NCBI GenBank assembly: GCA_019359035.1
Contig: JAHHIC010000066.1
Coordinates: forward strand, 186,001-250,000
DNA: 64,000 nucleotides
Origin: Scytonematopsis contorta HA4267-MV1
Lineage (GTDB): Bacteria; Cyanobacteriota; Cyanobacteriia; Cyanobacteriales; Nostocaceae
Direction: 5' to 3'
Of this stretch, positions 1-8,834 are shown in pieces. Each line of letters begins with the position of its first letter. Within the stretch, counting starts at the first letter, position 1. Below the pieces are notes generated by a model. That model did no database searches. It saw only the letters and a program-made list of their open reading frames with translations, and was not told the origin of the DNA. A program made the translations under genes and the position numbers.

Positions 1-1
1 G

Positions 2-1138
2 GAAAGCAAGAACTTCCGGCTTTTTGGTCCCGATGAAACCGCTTCTAATCGTTTGGGTGATGTACTGCAAGCAACCGATAAAGTTTGGATAGATGATATA
101 CGTCCAGAAGATGAAAATTTATCTCCCAATGGACGAATTATGGAGATGCTGAGCGAAACCAATTGTCAAGGTTGGTTAGAGGGATATTTGCTCACAGGTC
201 GTCACGGGTTCTTTTCCTGCTATGAAGCATTTATCCATATTGTGGACTCGATGTTTAACCAACATGCAAAATGGTTAAAAACGACACGTCACATTCCTTG
301 GCGTAGGCAAATTGCATCGTTGAATTACTTATTAACTTCTCACGTTTGGCGACAAGACCACAACGGTTTTAGCCACCAAGACCCAGGTTTTATTGACCAT
401 GTAATGAATAAAAAACCTGAGATAATTCGGGTATATTTACCACCAGATGCGAATACTTTGTTATCAGTGACAGACCATTGTTTGAGAAGTCGTCAATATA
501 TTAATGTGATTGTTGCAGGAAAACAGCCCGCTTTACAATACTTAGATATGGATGCGGCTGTTAAGCACTGTACCAAAGGTATTGGTATTTGGGAATGGGC
601 TAGCAATGACCAAGGTAGAGAACCTGATGTGGTTATGGTTTGTGCTGGAGATGTTCCTACTTTAGAAACTTTGGCTGCGGTTGATATATTGCGTCAAGAA
701 TTTCCAGAGTTAAAAGTGCGGGTGGTAAATGTGGTGAATTTAATGAAACTACAGCCACAAAGCGAACATCCTCATGGTTTGTCTGACAAAGATTTTGACA
801 CCATATTCACTACCGACAAGCCAGTTATTTTTGCTTATCATGGCTACCCTTGGTTGATACACCGTCTCACCTATCGTCGCACTAATCACCATAATCTTCA
901 TGTCCGGGGTTATAAGGAAGAAGGAACGACGACGACTCCTTTTGATATGGTGGTGTTGAACGACTTAGACCGCTTTCATCTAGTTATGGACGTGATTGAC
1001 CGTGTGCCAAAACTAACATCGTATGGCGCGGCATACGTTAAACAAAAAATGCAAGATAAGTTAATTGAACACAAGTGTTACATTGAGGAACGCGGGGAAG
1101 ATATGCCGGAAATTAGGGATTGGAAGTGGCACTATTAA
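2..1138 (+). CDS. xfp: Phosphoketolase, C-terminal part (5' end outside window)
   Basis: Cleaves xylulose-5-P and/or fructose-6-P with phosphate to acetyl-phosphate plus an aldose phosphate, using thiamine diphosphate in the cytoplasm. The ORF track begins at an internal TTG, but the same frame is open back to base 2 (reading [20 protein letters not shown]), so this is the last ~378 residues of a protein normally near 800. Family signatures visible are [54 protein letters not shown] and [11 protein letters not shown]. It heads a same-strand carbon block with GAPDH, transaldolase and acetate kinase; acetyl-phosphate is the substrate of the acetate kinase 5.8 kb downstream. The substrate preference (Xu5P versus F6P) cannot be read from this part. 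Identification is firm. Confidence 0.97.
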   Translation, partial: ESKNFRLFGPDETASNRLGDVLQATDKVWIDDIRPEDENLSPNGRIMEMLSETNCQGWLEGYLLTGRHGFFSCYEAFIHIVDSMFNQHAKWLKTTRHIPWRRQIASLNYLLTSHVWRQDHNGFSHQDPGFIDHVMNKKPEIIRVYLPPDANTLLSVTDHCLRSRQYINVIVAGKQPALQYLDMDAAVKHCTKGIGIWEWASNDQGREPDVVMVCAGDVPTLETLAAVDILRQEFPELKVRVVNVVNLMKLQPQSEHPHGLSDKDFDTIFTTDKPVIFAYHGYPWLIHRLTYRRTNHHNLHVRGYKEEGTTTTPFDMVVLNDLDRFHLVMDVIDRVPKLTSYGAAYVKQKMQDKLIEHKCYIEERGEDMPEIRDWKWHY

Positions 1139-1169
1139 ATTACAACATTACACAGACCTAACCCCCCTA

Positions 1170-1196
1170 CCCCCCTTCCCTGCGAGGGAAGGGGGG
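1170..1196. repeat. GC-rich perfect hairpin downstream of phosphoketolase
   Basis: A 12-bp arm (CCCCCCTTCCCT) pairs perfectly with AGGGAAGGGGGG across a 3-nt GCG loop. There is no T-run after it, so it may be either a transcript-end hairpin or a dispersed palindrome. A similar C-rich/G-rich hairpin lies at 41949-41974. Confidence 0.6.
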
Positions 1197-1284
1197 AAAT
1201 AAAAGATAAGATTTTGCTTGTATTAAGTTTAAAAAGAGACCATAAGTGTGGTGCATTCACCTGAAAATTCCTGTAAGTAACCTG

Positions 1285-1311
1285 TTGTGGGGTGGGCATC
1301 CTTGCCCGCCC
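1285..1311. repeat. Solo copy of the TTGTGGGGTGGGC repeat end
   Basis: The sequence starting TTGTGGGGTGGGCATCCTTG and ending in GCCCGCCC is the same as one end of the elements at 6118-6328, 37777-37993 and 58830-58896, here without a partner end. Confidence 0.7.
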
Positions 1312-1391
1312 TTGCCCTTCCTTATACCCCTTAAATCATAATCTTCTTTTTGCTTTATTTTGGTCGTAAATATTGCCCAATTATTTGTATT

Positions 1392-1682
1392 TTAATCTCT
1401 TAATTTATTTGCTGCACCAACTCTCAGGCTGTGATACCAAATATCCTTAACATTCCAAACGTAGAAGGTGTCATATTTTTCATTTTTCATATATTTAAAT
1501 CTCATCCAGTGTTTATCATCCCTTGCTTGTAAAAATAATGCAGCTTTGACTCTAATGTCATCATGCCAAGTATTATCTGTTTTCCATACTTGTAAACAAT
1601 GGTGATTGGCTCCGTCTAATTTACGAAATCGCATCCAATGCTTATCAACCCCAGCAAACTTAGCGCTTTGTGGCATCAGCAA
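1392..1682 (-). CDS. Small protein made of two ~40-residue repeats
   Basis: A 96-residue ORF of unknown function. Nearly all of it is a tandem duplication of a ~40-residue unit: each copy starts DKHWMRF, continues with a VW...W segment and ends R-V-x-A-A. The annotated TTG start could instead be the ATG two codons later. It overlaps the 3' end of the 55-residue ORF upstream by about 20 nt, so the two may be translationally coupled. Unit duplication and aromatic spacing suggest a small beta-rich repeat domain, but no family is recognised. It may be a remnant of a longer repeat protein. Confidence 0.45.
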   Translation of the reverse strand: MLMPQSAKFAGVDKHWMRFRKLDGANHHCLQVWKTDNTWHDDIRVKAALFLQARDDKHWMRFKYMKNEKYDTFYVWNVKDIWYHSLRVGAANKLRD

Positions 1683-1827
1683 TCTTGTTTCGACGAGCGG
1701 CTATTCTTTTGGCTGTTGCAATTGCTGCTTCGTTTGCGACATAACCACCTGATTGAAGAACACGAGCCAAATGTTCAGCTTCCCGTCCTACAACAGGTTT
1801 TGAAATAGTGTGTAGAGGATATTGCAT
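1660..1827 (-). CDS. Unlisted small ORF, 55 residues, unknown
   Basis: This ORF is not in the supplied track. It starts at ATG 1827-1825 and ends at TAA 1662-1660, reading MQYPLHTISKPVVGREAEHL and continuing as an alanine/arginine-rich helix to ...ADATKR. The even amino-acid composition and overlap with the downstream repeat ORF look like a genuine two-gene unit. No clear Shine-Dalgarno is present; TATAAT-like sequence lies just upstream. Function unknown. Confidence 0.35.
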   Translation of the reverse strand: MQYPLHTISKPVVGREAEHLARVLQSGGYVANEAAIATAKRIAARRNKIADATKR

Positions 1828-1879
1828 AACAATATATTATTATAAGGATTACTCTATTATACATTATCTAAACATGATT

Positions 1880-2011
1880 TTACTTTGTAAATAGGTAATA
1901 ATTGTAAGTGTTTTCCTCTACTAAGCGAGTGCCATAGTTTTTATGCTCAAGCGGATATGTCTCATATAGATTTGCACTAATAACAATATCGATTTTTTTG
2001 GTATCAGTCAT
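1880..2011 (-). CDS. Unlisted small ORF, 43 residues, possible gene remnant
   Basis: ATG at 2011-2009 and TAA at 1882-1880 give MTDTKKIDIVISANLYETYP... ending ...NYYLFTK. It lies between two better supported minus-strand genes with no obvious ribosome-binding site. It could be a fragment of a longer gene. Function unknown. Confidence 0.2.
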   Translation of the reverse strand: MTDTKKIDIVISANLYETYPLEHKNYGTRLVEENTYNYYLFTK

Positions 2012-2030
2012 TTAATTTTGCTGCTGTTTA

Positions 2031-2792
2031 TTATGCAACCTTGTTGAATATTTCTAAACTCACACCTTGCAAAAGCGACGAATCATAAACACGGGTACAA
2101 CGATGTAAAAGGTGAGGATTAATCAGCCAATCTACCGCAGCAATAAAATCTTTTTCCGATTCCAATTTTTGCGGACAAGTTACGACCACACCCTCAGGAA
2201 AACTTAATTGCTGATAATCTTCGCTGAAATTTTTTATTTTATCCCAAGATGTTTCTTGTAATGAAGATACCATCCAATAAGGCGTCATTATTTTACCAAG
2301 TCCTTGCCAGCCATCACTCGAATAATGAGCTTGTAAATTTAATTTTTCATTACTTTCTTCTGGGTAACTACCGAGTTTTTCCGAAATCACTAAAATTTTT
2401 TGTAAAAAACCTTCATTATCATAAACTACAGGCACACTTAAACGCTTTTCTTCATATCTAAAGCCTGTTTCAAAAGCAAAAGAAGCACCTATTTCAACCC
2501 TCTCAGAACCCCAAGAAAAACAACTATCTAAAAACAAACTCCTCGTTTCTGGCTTTTTGTAGGGACCAAAATTTTTTGTCTCAGTTTTTCCATCGCTATA
2601 AGTATAAGAATTTGTATGGTAAATTTCACTACCCTCTTGGTTGAGATGAAAACTGCGGATGCATTTAAAAGAATTGATTAACTGACCATCAGGTGCATAG
2701 GTATTCCAAGTACCATACCAATCACAGTTAACATGATATTGACAAAAATTATCCCAATTTTTTATTTGCTCTTCTGCAACACCCTGACTCAT
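2031..2792 (-). CDS. DUF3598-like calycin-type protein
   Basis: A 253-residue soluble protein with no signal peptide. The N-terminal run QIKNWDNFCQYHVNCDWYGT followed by a conserved W-rich beta segment (TWNTYAPDGQL) resembles the cyanobacterial DUF3598 family, which has a lipocalin/calycin-like barrel; the length fits. The biochemical role of the family is not established. Its first 44 bp overlap, in another frame, the 3' end of the truncated GNAT toxin ORF. It appears to sit at the junction of the deletion that removed the toxin C-terminus, and its promoter may now lie within that locus. Confidence 0.6.
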   Translation of the reverse strand: MSQGVAEEQIKNWDNFCQYHVNCDWYGTWNTYAPDGQLINSFKCIRSFHLNQEGSEIYHTNSYTYSDGKTETKNFGPYKKPETRSLFLDSCFSWGSERVEIGASFAFETGFRYEEKRLSVPVVYDNEGFLQKILVISEKLGSYPEESNEKLNLQAHYSSDGWQGLGKIMTPYWMVSSLQETSWDKIKNFSEDYQQLSFPEGVVVTCPQKLESEKDFIAAVDWLINPHLLHRCTRVYDSSLLQGVSLEIFNKVA

Positions 2793-3063
2793 AATTTACC
2801 ATCCTATGGGGATAACGTGGTAATCCTTTTTTGTACTTCTCTGGTATAACTTCAAATTCTATTTTATTCATTCTAATTGAGTAATAACCAGCAACAACTT
2901 TGTCACCGGACTCTGGGATTACTACAAAGGTTTTTGTTATGCCTTTTTTATCATTCTGTCTAGCATATTTTTTAAGGTAATCATTTAACTCAGGAATACC
3001 GCAGTCAAAATTTTCTTTGATGAAACTCCCATCTATTGGGCAAAAAATCCATTTCACATCCAT
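2749..3063 (-). pseudogene. GNAT-family toxin (TacT/AtaT type), C-terminally truncated
   Basis: The first ~88 residues match the N-terminus of acetyltransferase toxins paired with DUF1778 antitoxins: FDCGIPELNDYLKKYARQND, a hydrophobic strand, VVAGYYSIRM and the characteristic GLPRYP. In full-length members (~160-175 residues) the LPRYP motif is followed by the RLAVD strand and the acetyl-CoA-binding loop. Here it runs into a short unrelated tail ending KKLG, so the catalytic half is missing. It follows its antitoxin by 8 nt. Inference: inactivated by a deletion ending near the DUF3598 start codon. Confidence 0.75.
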
Positions 3064-3071
3064 TTTTCAAC

Positions 3072-3365
3072 TTATAGCTTTCCATATTCTTCACAGTGTT
3101 CTTTTATCGCAGCTTTCAACGCTTCATTTGGTAATGGAGGATTTTCCAAAGCTGCAAGAAATATTTCACTATCGCGTTCGCTCAATACCATTTTCCCGTA
3201 GGATTCAATATGCTCTATAGCTGCATTTAGGGCTTGATGAATAACGTAATTATTTAAACTCAGTCCTGTAATTGCAGCCGCTTTTTCCAACCTTTCTTTG
3301 TGTTCTTTACTTATTTTAAGTTCAAGAGTGGTTTCAGGATTAGGTGATGGCAACATGATTATCAA
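3072..3365 (-). CDS. DUF1778 (TacA-like) antitoxin
   Basis: A 97-residue protein whose first half, LELKISKEHKERLEKAAAIT followed by GLSLNNYVIHQAL, is the ribbon-helix-helix DNA-binding motif of DUF1778 antitoxins. The C-terminal half (DSEIFLAALENPPLPNEALKAAI) is the typical toxin-neutralising tail. In intact systems it represses its own operon and blocks the acetyltransferase toxin encoded next. The toxin here is truncated, so this is an orphaned but apparently intact antitoxin. The ORF starts at an ATG; a second ATG follows at codon 4. Confidence 0.85.
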   Translation of the reverse strand: MIIMLPSPNPETTLELKISKEHKERLEKAAAITGLSLNNYVIHQALNAAIEHIESYGKMVLSERDSEIFLAALENPPLPNEALKAAIKEHCEEYGKL

Positions 3366-4655
<1,290 letters not shown>

Positions 4656-5069
4656 GAATTGGGAATGGGTAATGGGTAATGGGTAATGGGTAATGGGTAA
4701 TGGGTAATGGGTAATGGAAGAAAACCAATCCCCAATTACCAATCCCCAATTACCAATCCCCAATTACCAATCCCCAATTACCAATCCCCAATTACCAATT
4801 ACCCATTAGCAACCTTAAAAAATACGAAATGATTTAACAAAAGTGCATAGGAACACACAGCCAATTTCGGTTTTTGCCTCCTAGAATAGGGCTGAGACCG
4901 AAAAACAGGACTTTTTGTTTTATAGGCGACGTATAATTGGGAATAGGTACTTTTAGCTGCTATTTCAAGATATTTAGCAACCTCTCACCAATTATCGTGA
5001 ATTCAAGTTGGAGAAGGATTCGACGCAAGTTACATAAGTCCTGCGAAAAGAATCTTAACGAGGTGTTAT
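4656..5069. repeat. GAPDH-transaldolase spacer with two heptamer-like tandem arrays
   Basis: 4663-4710 is a tandem run of GGGTAAT units, and 4727-4805 is a run of CAATCCCCAATTAC units on the other purine/pyrimidine sense; the two arrays are partly complementary and could pair. The rest (about 4810-5069) has no ORF; GTATAAT at about 4930 could be a -10 box for transaldolase. No gene is seen. Confidence 0.6.
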
Positions 5070-6068
5070 ATGTCTAAAAATTTACTTGAACAACTACGAG
5101 AAATGACCGTTGTAGTTGCGGATACAGGAGATATTCAAGCAATCGGCAAGTACAAGCCACGTGACGCGACAACTAACCCCAGTTTGATTACTGCTGCGGC
5201 AAAAATGCCTGAATATCAAGGCATTGTAGATGAAACTTTGTTAACAGCAAGAAAAGATTTAGGTGCTGGTGCATCAGAAAAAGAAATTCTTTCTTTAGCT
5301 TTCGACCGTTTAGCGGTTTCCTTTGGTTTGAAAATTTTGGAAATCATCCCCGGTCGAGTCTCTACAGAAGTTGATGCTCGTCTTTCCTACGATACAGAAG
5401 CAACTGTTGCTAAAGCACGGCAAATTATTTCCCAGTATGATAAGGCTGGTATTTCCAAGGAACGTATTTTAATTAAAATCGCTTCTACTTGGGAAGGTAT
5501 TCGTGCAGCAGAAATACTGGAAAAAGAAGGTATTCACTGTAACTTGACTTTGTTATTCGGTCTTCACCAAGCTATTGCTTGTGCTGAAGCAGGAGCGACT
5601 TTAATTTCTCCCTTCGTTGGACGGATTCTTGACTGGTACAAAAAGGAAACCGGACGCGATAGCTACCCCAGTGCGGAAGACCCTGGTGTATTTTCTGTAA
5701 CTAAAATTTATAACTACTACAAAAAGTTTGGTTATAAGACTGAAGTTATGGGTGCTAGCTTCCGTAATCTAGGCGAAATTACTGAACTTGCTGGTAGTGA
5801 TTTGTTGACTATCGCTCCTTCCTTGTTATCAGAATTGCAAGCTGGTACTGGGGAACTACCTCGCAAACTTGATGCTGCGAAAGCTGCAACAATGTCTATT
5901 GAAAAAATCACAATGGATAAAGCTACCTACGATAAGATGCACACTGAAGACCGTATGGCATCTGAAAAATTAGATGAGGGTATTAAAGGCTTTACTAAAG
6001 CTTTAGAAGACCTGGAGAAATTATTGGCTGAGCGATTGGCTACTTTGGGAGCTGTTTCTGCTGCATAA
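5070..6068 (+). CDS. tal: Transaldolase
   Basis: Transfers a dihydroxyacetone unit between sedoheptulose-7-P/GAP and erythrose-4-P/F6P in the cytoplasmic pentose phosphate pathway. The 332-residue length fits the TalB class. Visible motifs are DATTNPSLI (residues 32-40), the Schiff-base lysine in [12 protein letters not shown] (about residue 135) and [24 protein letters not shown] lies about 4 nt before the ATG. Its placement beside phosphoketolase and GAPDH fits a pentose/hexose catabolism cluster. The alanine-rich tail overlaps nothing, and a repeat element begins 50 bp downstream. Confidence 0.97.
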   Translation: MSKNLLEQLREMTVVVADTGDIQAIGKYKPRDATTNPSLITAAAKMPEYQGIVDETLLTARKDLGAGASEKEILSLAFDRLAVSFGLKILEIIPGRVSTEVDARLSYDTEATVAKARQIISQYDKAGISKERILIKIASTWEGIRAAEILEKEGIHCNLTLLFGLHQAIACAEAGATLISPFVGRILDWYKKETGRDSYPSAEDPGVFSVTKIYNYYKKFGYKTEVMGASFRNLGEITELAGSDLLTIAPSLLSELQAGTGELPRKLDAAKAATMSIEKITMDKATYDKMHTEDRMASEKLDEGIKGFTKALEDLEKLLAERLATLGAVSAA

Positions 6069-6117
6069 AAGTAGAGATGTTAAAGACCTGCAAATGAAAA
6101 AAAGCTCTAATTACTTC

Positions 6118-6328
6118 TTGTGGGATGGGCTTCCAGCCCGTCCGTTGCAGAAGGGCAGGCTTCCAGCCCGTCCGTTGCAGAAGGGCAGGCTTCCAGCCCG
6201 TCCGTTGCAGAAGGGCAGGCTTCCAGCCCGTCCGTTGCAGAAGGGCAGGCTTCCAGCCCGTCCACAGAACAAGGGCGGTTCCCAGCCCCTCTGTTGAACG
6301 AGGGCGGGCAAGGATGCCCACCCCACAA
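6118..6328. repeat. Inverted-end element containing six 30-bp tandem repeats
   Basis: The left end TTGTGGGATGGGC and the right end GCCCACCCCACAA are near-perfect inverted repeats. Between them are six consecutive 30-bp units (6121-6300). Three are identical (AAGGGCAGGCTTCCAGCCCG + TCCGTTGCAG), and the outer units are variants. Each unit contains a small GGGC...GCCC palindrome. All frames stay open, which produced several false ORFs. The same ends enclose a completely different array at 37777-37993. Confidence 0.85.
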
Positions 6329-6364
6329 GAGAATAGTGTTTTCATTGGTAGAACAAGAAACAAT

Positions 6365-6757
6365 TTACCGACGTAAGTTTCCCTGAGTTTGTCGTTGTTG
6401 TCGTCTTAAGCGAAGTCTTTGAAAAAAGCCGGGTCGCTTATTAGAACGTTGTCTGAATCTAAACCCGCGAATAATGCCACGTCTGTTGGTGTTTTTGCGG
6501 GTTTGTGTTTTTCTGTCCCGTCGTCGGAAAAAGTTAAAGAATCCTCTTCTGGAACGACGTGCTTTTGGTTTTTCTCTTTGAGCGAGTAAAATTCCTTCGG
6601 TTTCACTGGTTTGACTTGGAGCTAGTGTTTTGGGACTTTTTTCATTCAGAGCGTTATTGGTGGGATTATCAATTGTTTCTGCTAATGAAAAAGGTATAGG
6701 ACAAGCTAAGGCAAACAGCAATATAACTATTAAAGATACTTTCTGAATATTTTTCAC
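6365..6757 (-). CDS. Small secreted arginine-rich protein
   Basis: A 130-residue ORF with a clear signal peptide: MKNIQKVSL, then a hydrophobic core (IVILLFALACPIPF) and likely cleavage after SLA near residue 26. Residues ~60-130 are extremely basic (runs such as RRSRRGFFNFFRRRDRK and RLRLRRQQRQ), so the mature protein would be a cationic exported peptide. No known domain is recognised. It might bind envelope polysaccharide or nucleic acid, or be antimicrobial; these are guesses. It is transcribed convergently with tal and divergently from ackA. Confidence 0.6.
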   Translation of the reverse strand: MKNIQKVSLIVILLFALACPIPFSLAETIDNPTNNALNEKSPKTLAPSQTSETEGILLAQREKPKARRSRRGFFNFFRRRDRKTQTRKNTNRRGIIRGFRFRQRSNKRPGFFQRLRLRRQQRQTQGNLRR

Positions 6758-6919
6758 TTTTTTGTTTGGATAATTACAATTTTAAGCATTCCGCGAAATT
6801 GTTAAACTTGCGCTCGGTTTTTCCAGATTATCCCCGGTTTTCCCGTTTACCTCCCCCATATTAAATACAAAATCAAAAATCGAAAATCGTATATTTCTGC
6901 AAATTCATAGGAAAAAATT

Positions 6920-8137
6920 ATGAAAATACTTGTACTTAATGCCGGTTCTAGCAGTCAGAAAAGTTGTTTGTACGAGATTACGGGTGAAACTATTCCTTCT
7001 ATTGCACCTCAAGCTCTTTGGTTCGCTAAGGTCGATTGGACGCATCATCAAGGTTTCGCGGAGATTGAGGTAAAAACTGTTGCAGGTGGAATGCTGCAAA
7101 AAGAAGTTTCTGCTTCCTCTCGTTCTGCTGTTATCAGTGATTTACTTGATACGTTGACTCAAGGTTCCACCAAAGTTATTAATGATTTCTCTGAAATAGA
7201 CGTGGTGGGACATCGAATTGTTCATGGTGGAAGAGATTATCGTCAAAGTGTCATAATTACTGAGGAAGTAAAACAGGCAATTTCTCAGTTAAGTAGTCTC
7301 GCTCCGGCTCATAATCCTGCAAATTTGGAAGGAATTGAAGCGATTGAGCAAGTTTTAGGTTCGGTTAAACAAGTCGCAGTTTTTGATACTGCGTTTCATT
7401 CGCAAATTCCTGATGCTGCTGCTATTTATCCCGGTTCATATGATTGGGTGGAACAGGGTATTCGTCGCTACGGATTTCACGGTATTAGTCACCAATATTG
7501 TGCTCAACGTGCAGCTAGTATATTGGGTAAAGATTTAAATGAGGTACGATTAATTACCTGTCATTTAGGTAATGGCTGTTCGTTAGCGGCTATTCAAAAT
7601 GGTCATAGTATTGATACTACGATGGGATTTACGCCTTTGGATGGGCTGATGATGGGTAGTCGTTCCGGTGCGGTTGACCCTGGCATATTAATACATTTGT
7701 TGCGTCAACCTGGTTATACAGTAGAGAAATTGGATAATTTGCTTAATAAAGAGTCTGGATTATTAGGTATATCTGGAGAATCTGGGGATGTTCGTGGGGT
7801 GATGCAGGCTATTTCTCAAGGTAAAGAACGCGCTCAGTTGGCTTGGGATATTTATGTACATCGTTTGCGTTCTTATATTGGGGCTATGCTTGCTAGTCTG
7901 GGTGGTTTGGATGCTTTGGTTTTTACTGCTGGTGTGGGTGAAAATTCTGCGGAAATTCGTCAAGCTGCTTGTGAAAGTTTTGCTTTTTTAGGGTTGAAAT
8001 TAGATTTAGAAAAAAATATTCGCAAACCTGTGGATATGGATATTGCTACTCCTGATTCTAAGGTGCGGGTGTTGGTGATACATACTCAGGAAGATTGGGC
8101 TATTGGTTGTGAGTGTTGGAGGTTGTTGCAACATTAG
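6920..8137 (+). CDS. ackA: Acetate kinase
   Basis: Interconverts acetyl-phosphate + ADP and acetate + ATP. The 405-residue protein has the ASKHA-fold phosphate motif at the start (KILVLNAGSSSQK), VGHRIVHGG, the catalytic Asp segment FDTAFH, YGFHGISHQY, TCHLGNGCSLAAI and the adenosine motif FTAGVGENSAEIR. The ATG follows an AGGAAAAAA stretch. It provides the ATP-yielding end of the phosphoketolase route encoded at the start of the window. A 9-bp tandem array begins 6 bp after the stop codon. Confidence 0.97.
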   Translation: MKILVLNAGSSSQKSCLYEITGETIPSIAPQALWFAKVDWTHHQGFAEIEVKTVAGGMLQKEVSASSRSAVISDLLDTLTQGSTKVINDFSEIDVVGHRIVHGGRDYRQSVIITEEVKQAISQLSSLAPAHNPANLEGIEAIEQVLGSVKQVAVFDTAFHSQIPDAAAIYPGSYDWVEQGIRRYGFHGISHQYCAQRAASILGKDLNEVRLITCHLGNGCSLAAIQNGHSIDTTMGFTPLDGLMMGSRSGAVDPGILIHLLRQPGYTVEKLDNLLNKESGLLGISGESGDVRGVMQAISQGKERAQLAWDIYVHRLRSYIGAMLASLGGLDALVFTAGVGENSAEIRQAACESFAFLGLKLDLEKNIRKPVDMDIATPDSKVRVLVIHTQEDWAIGCECWRLLQH

Positions 8138-8142
8138 TAGAT

Positions 8143-8496
8143 AAGCCACACAAGCTACACAAGCTACATAAGCCACACGAGCTACACAAGCCACACGAGC
8201 CACACAAGTCAAACAAGTCACACGAGGCACACAAGTCACACGAGGCACACAAGTCACACAAGTCACACAAGTCACACAAGTCACACAAGTCACACGAGCT
8301 ACACAAGTTACACAAGCCACACGAGCTAAACAAGTCACACAAGTCACACAAGTCACACAAGTCACACAAGTCACACAAGCCACACAAGTCACACAAGCCA
8401 CACAAGCCACACAAGTCATACAAGTCACACAAGCCACACAAGCCACACAAGCCACACAAGTCACACAAGTCACACAAGTCACACAAGTCACACAAG
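8143..8496. repeat. Large 9-bp tandem array (CACACAAGY type)
   Basis: About 39 consecutive 9-bp units of the form TCACACAAG, with CC/CT/TT variants and occasional CACACGAG. They run without spacers from just after ackA to the tip of the inverted-repeat element at 8497. The 9-bp period keeps all frames open (KSHKPH-type false peptides). It is an ordinary tandem array, not CRISPR. Confidence 0.9.
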
Positions 8497-8661
8497 CCAG
8501 GGAATAAATTCCCTGTCTAAAAGCTCAAGTCCTCTGAAGAGGACTATAAAAAAGGAGATTTTTGGGAATATTCTAAATTTTGTAAAAATATCTTTTTTTG
8601 GTGTATTTTTTAGTCCTCTTCCAGAGGACTTGAGCTTTTAGACAGGGAATTTATTCCCTGG
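8497..8661. mobile_element. 165-bp inverted-repeat (MITE-like) element
   Basis: The two ends are inverted repeats of ~50 bp. The left arm reads CCAGGGAATAAATTCCCTG, then TCTAAAAGCTCAAG, then AGTCCTCTGAAGAGGACT; the right arm is its reverse complement with one or two changes. Each arm is itself two short palindromes. The centre (~60 bp) is AT-rich and has no coding capacity. Copies of the same arm at 46394 and 48440 make it a dispersed family. No direct target-site duplication is obvious because both flanks are tandem arrays. Confidence 0.75.
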
Positions 8662-8721
8662 CTATTGTCTGGCTATTGTCTGGCTATTGTCTGGCTATTG
8701 TCTGGCTATTGTCTGGCTCGC
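8658..8721. repeat. 11-bp tandem array at the right tip of the element
   Basis: Five to six copies of GGCTATTGTCT begin exactly at the GG of the right CCCTGG tip, then decay into GGCTCGCTTG. Confidence 0.8.
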
Positions 8722-8834
8722 TTGTGACCTAGCCCGCTTTGTATAAACAATTGCCACTTGCTGTGAAGTTAAGTTACGGTATTGGTTAACTTGATTACCA
8801 TCATTACTTAGTTCTTTCGCAAGCAAGGGTGAAA

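Noticed and set aside
6121-6300. Possible CRISPR array
   Set aside because: Six 30-bp units are directly adjacent with no spacers, and no cas gene is present. The same reasoning excludes the 9-, 10- and 11-bp arrays.
6094-6386. Five overlapping ORFs (67-107 residues) on both strands
   Set aside because: They are translations of the 30-bp tandem repeat (period divisible by three keeps every frame open); no start context or composition of a real protein.
8006-8520. Cys- and His-Lys-rich ORFs (CDLCDLC, KSHKSH) that look like metal-binding repeats
   Set aside because: Products of the 9-bp tandem array; the minus-strand ones also run into ackA antisense.
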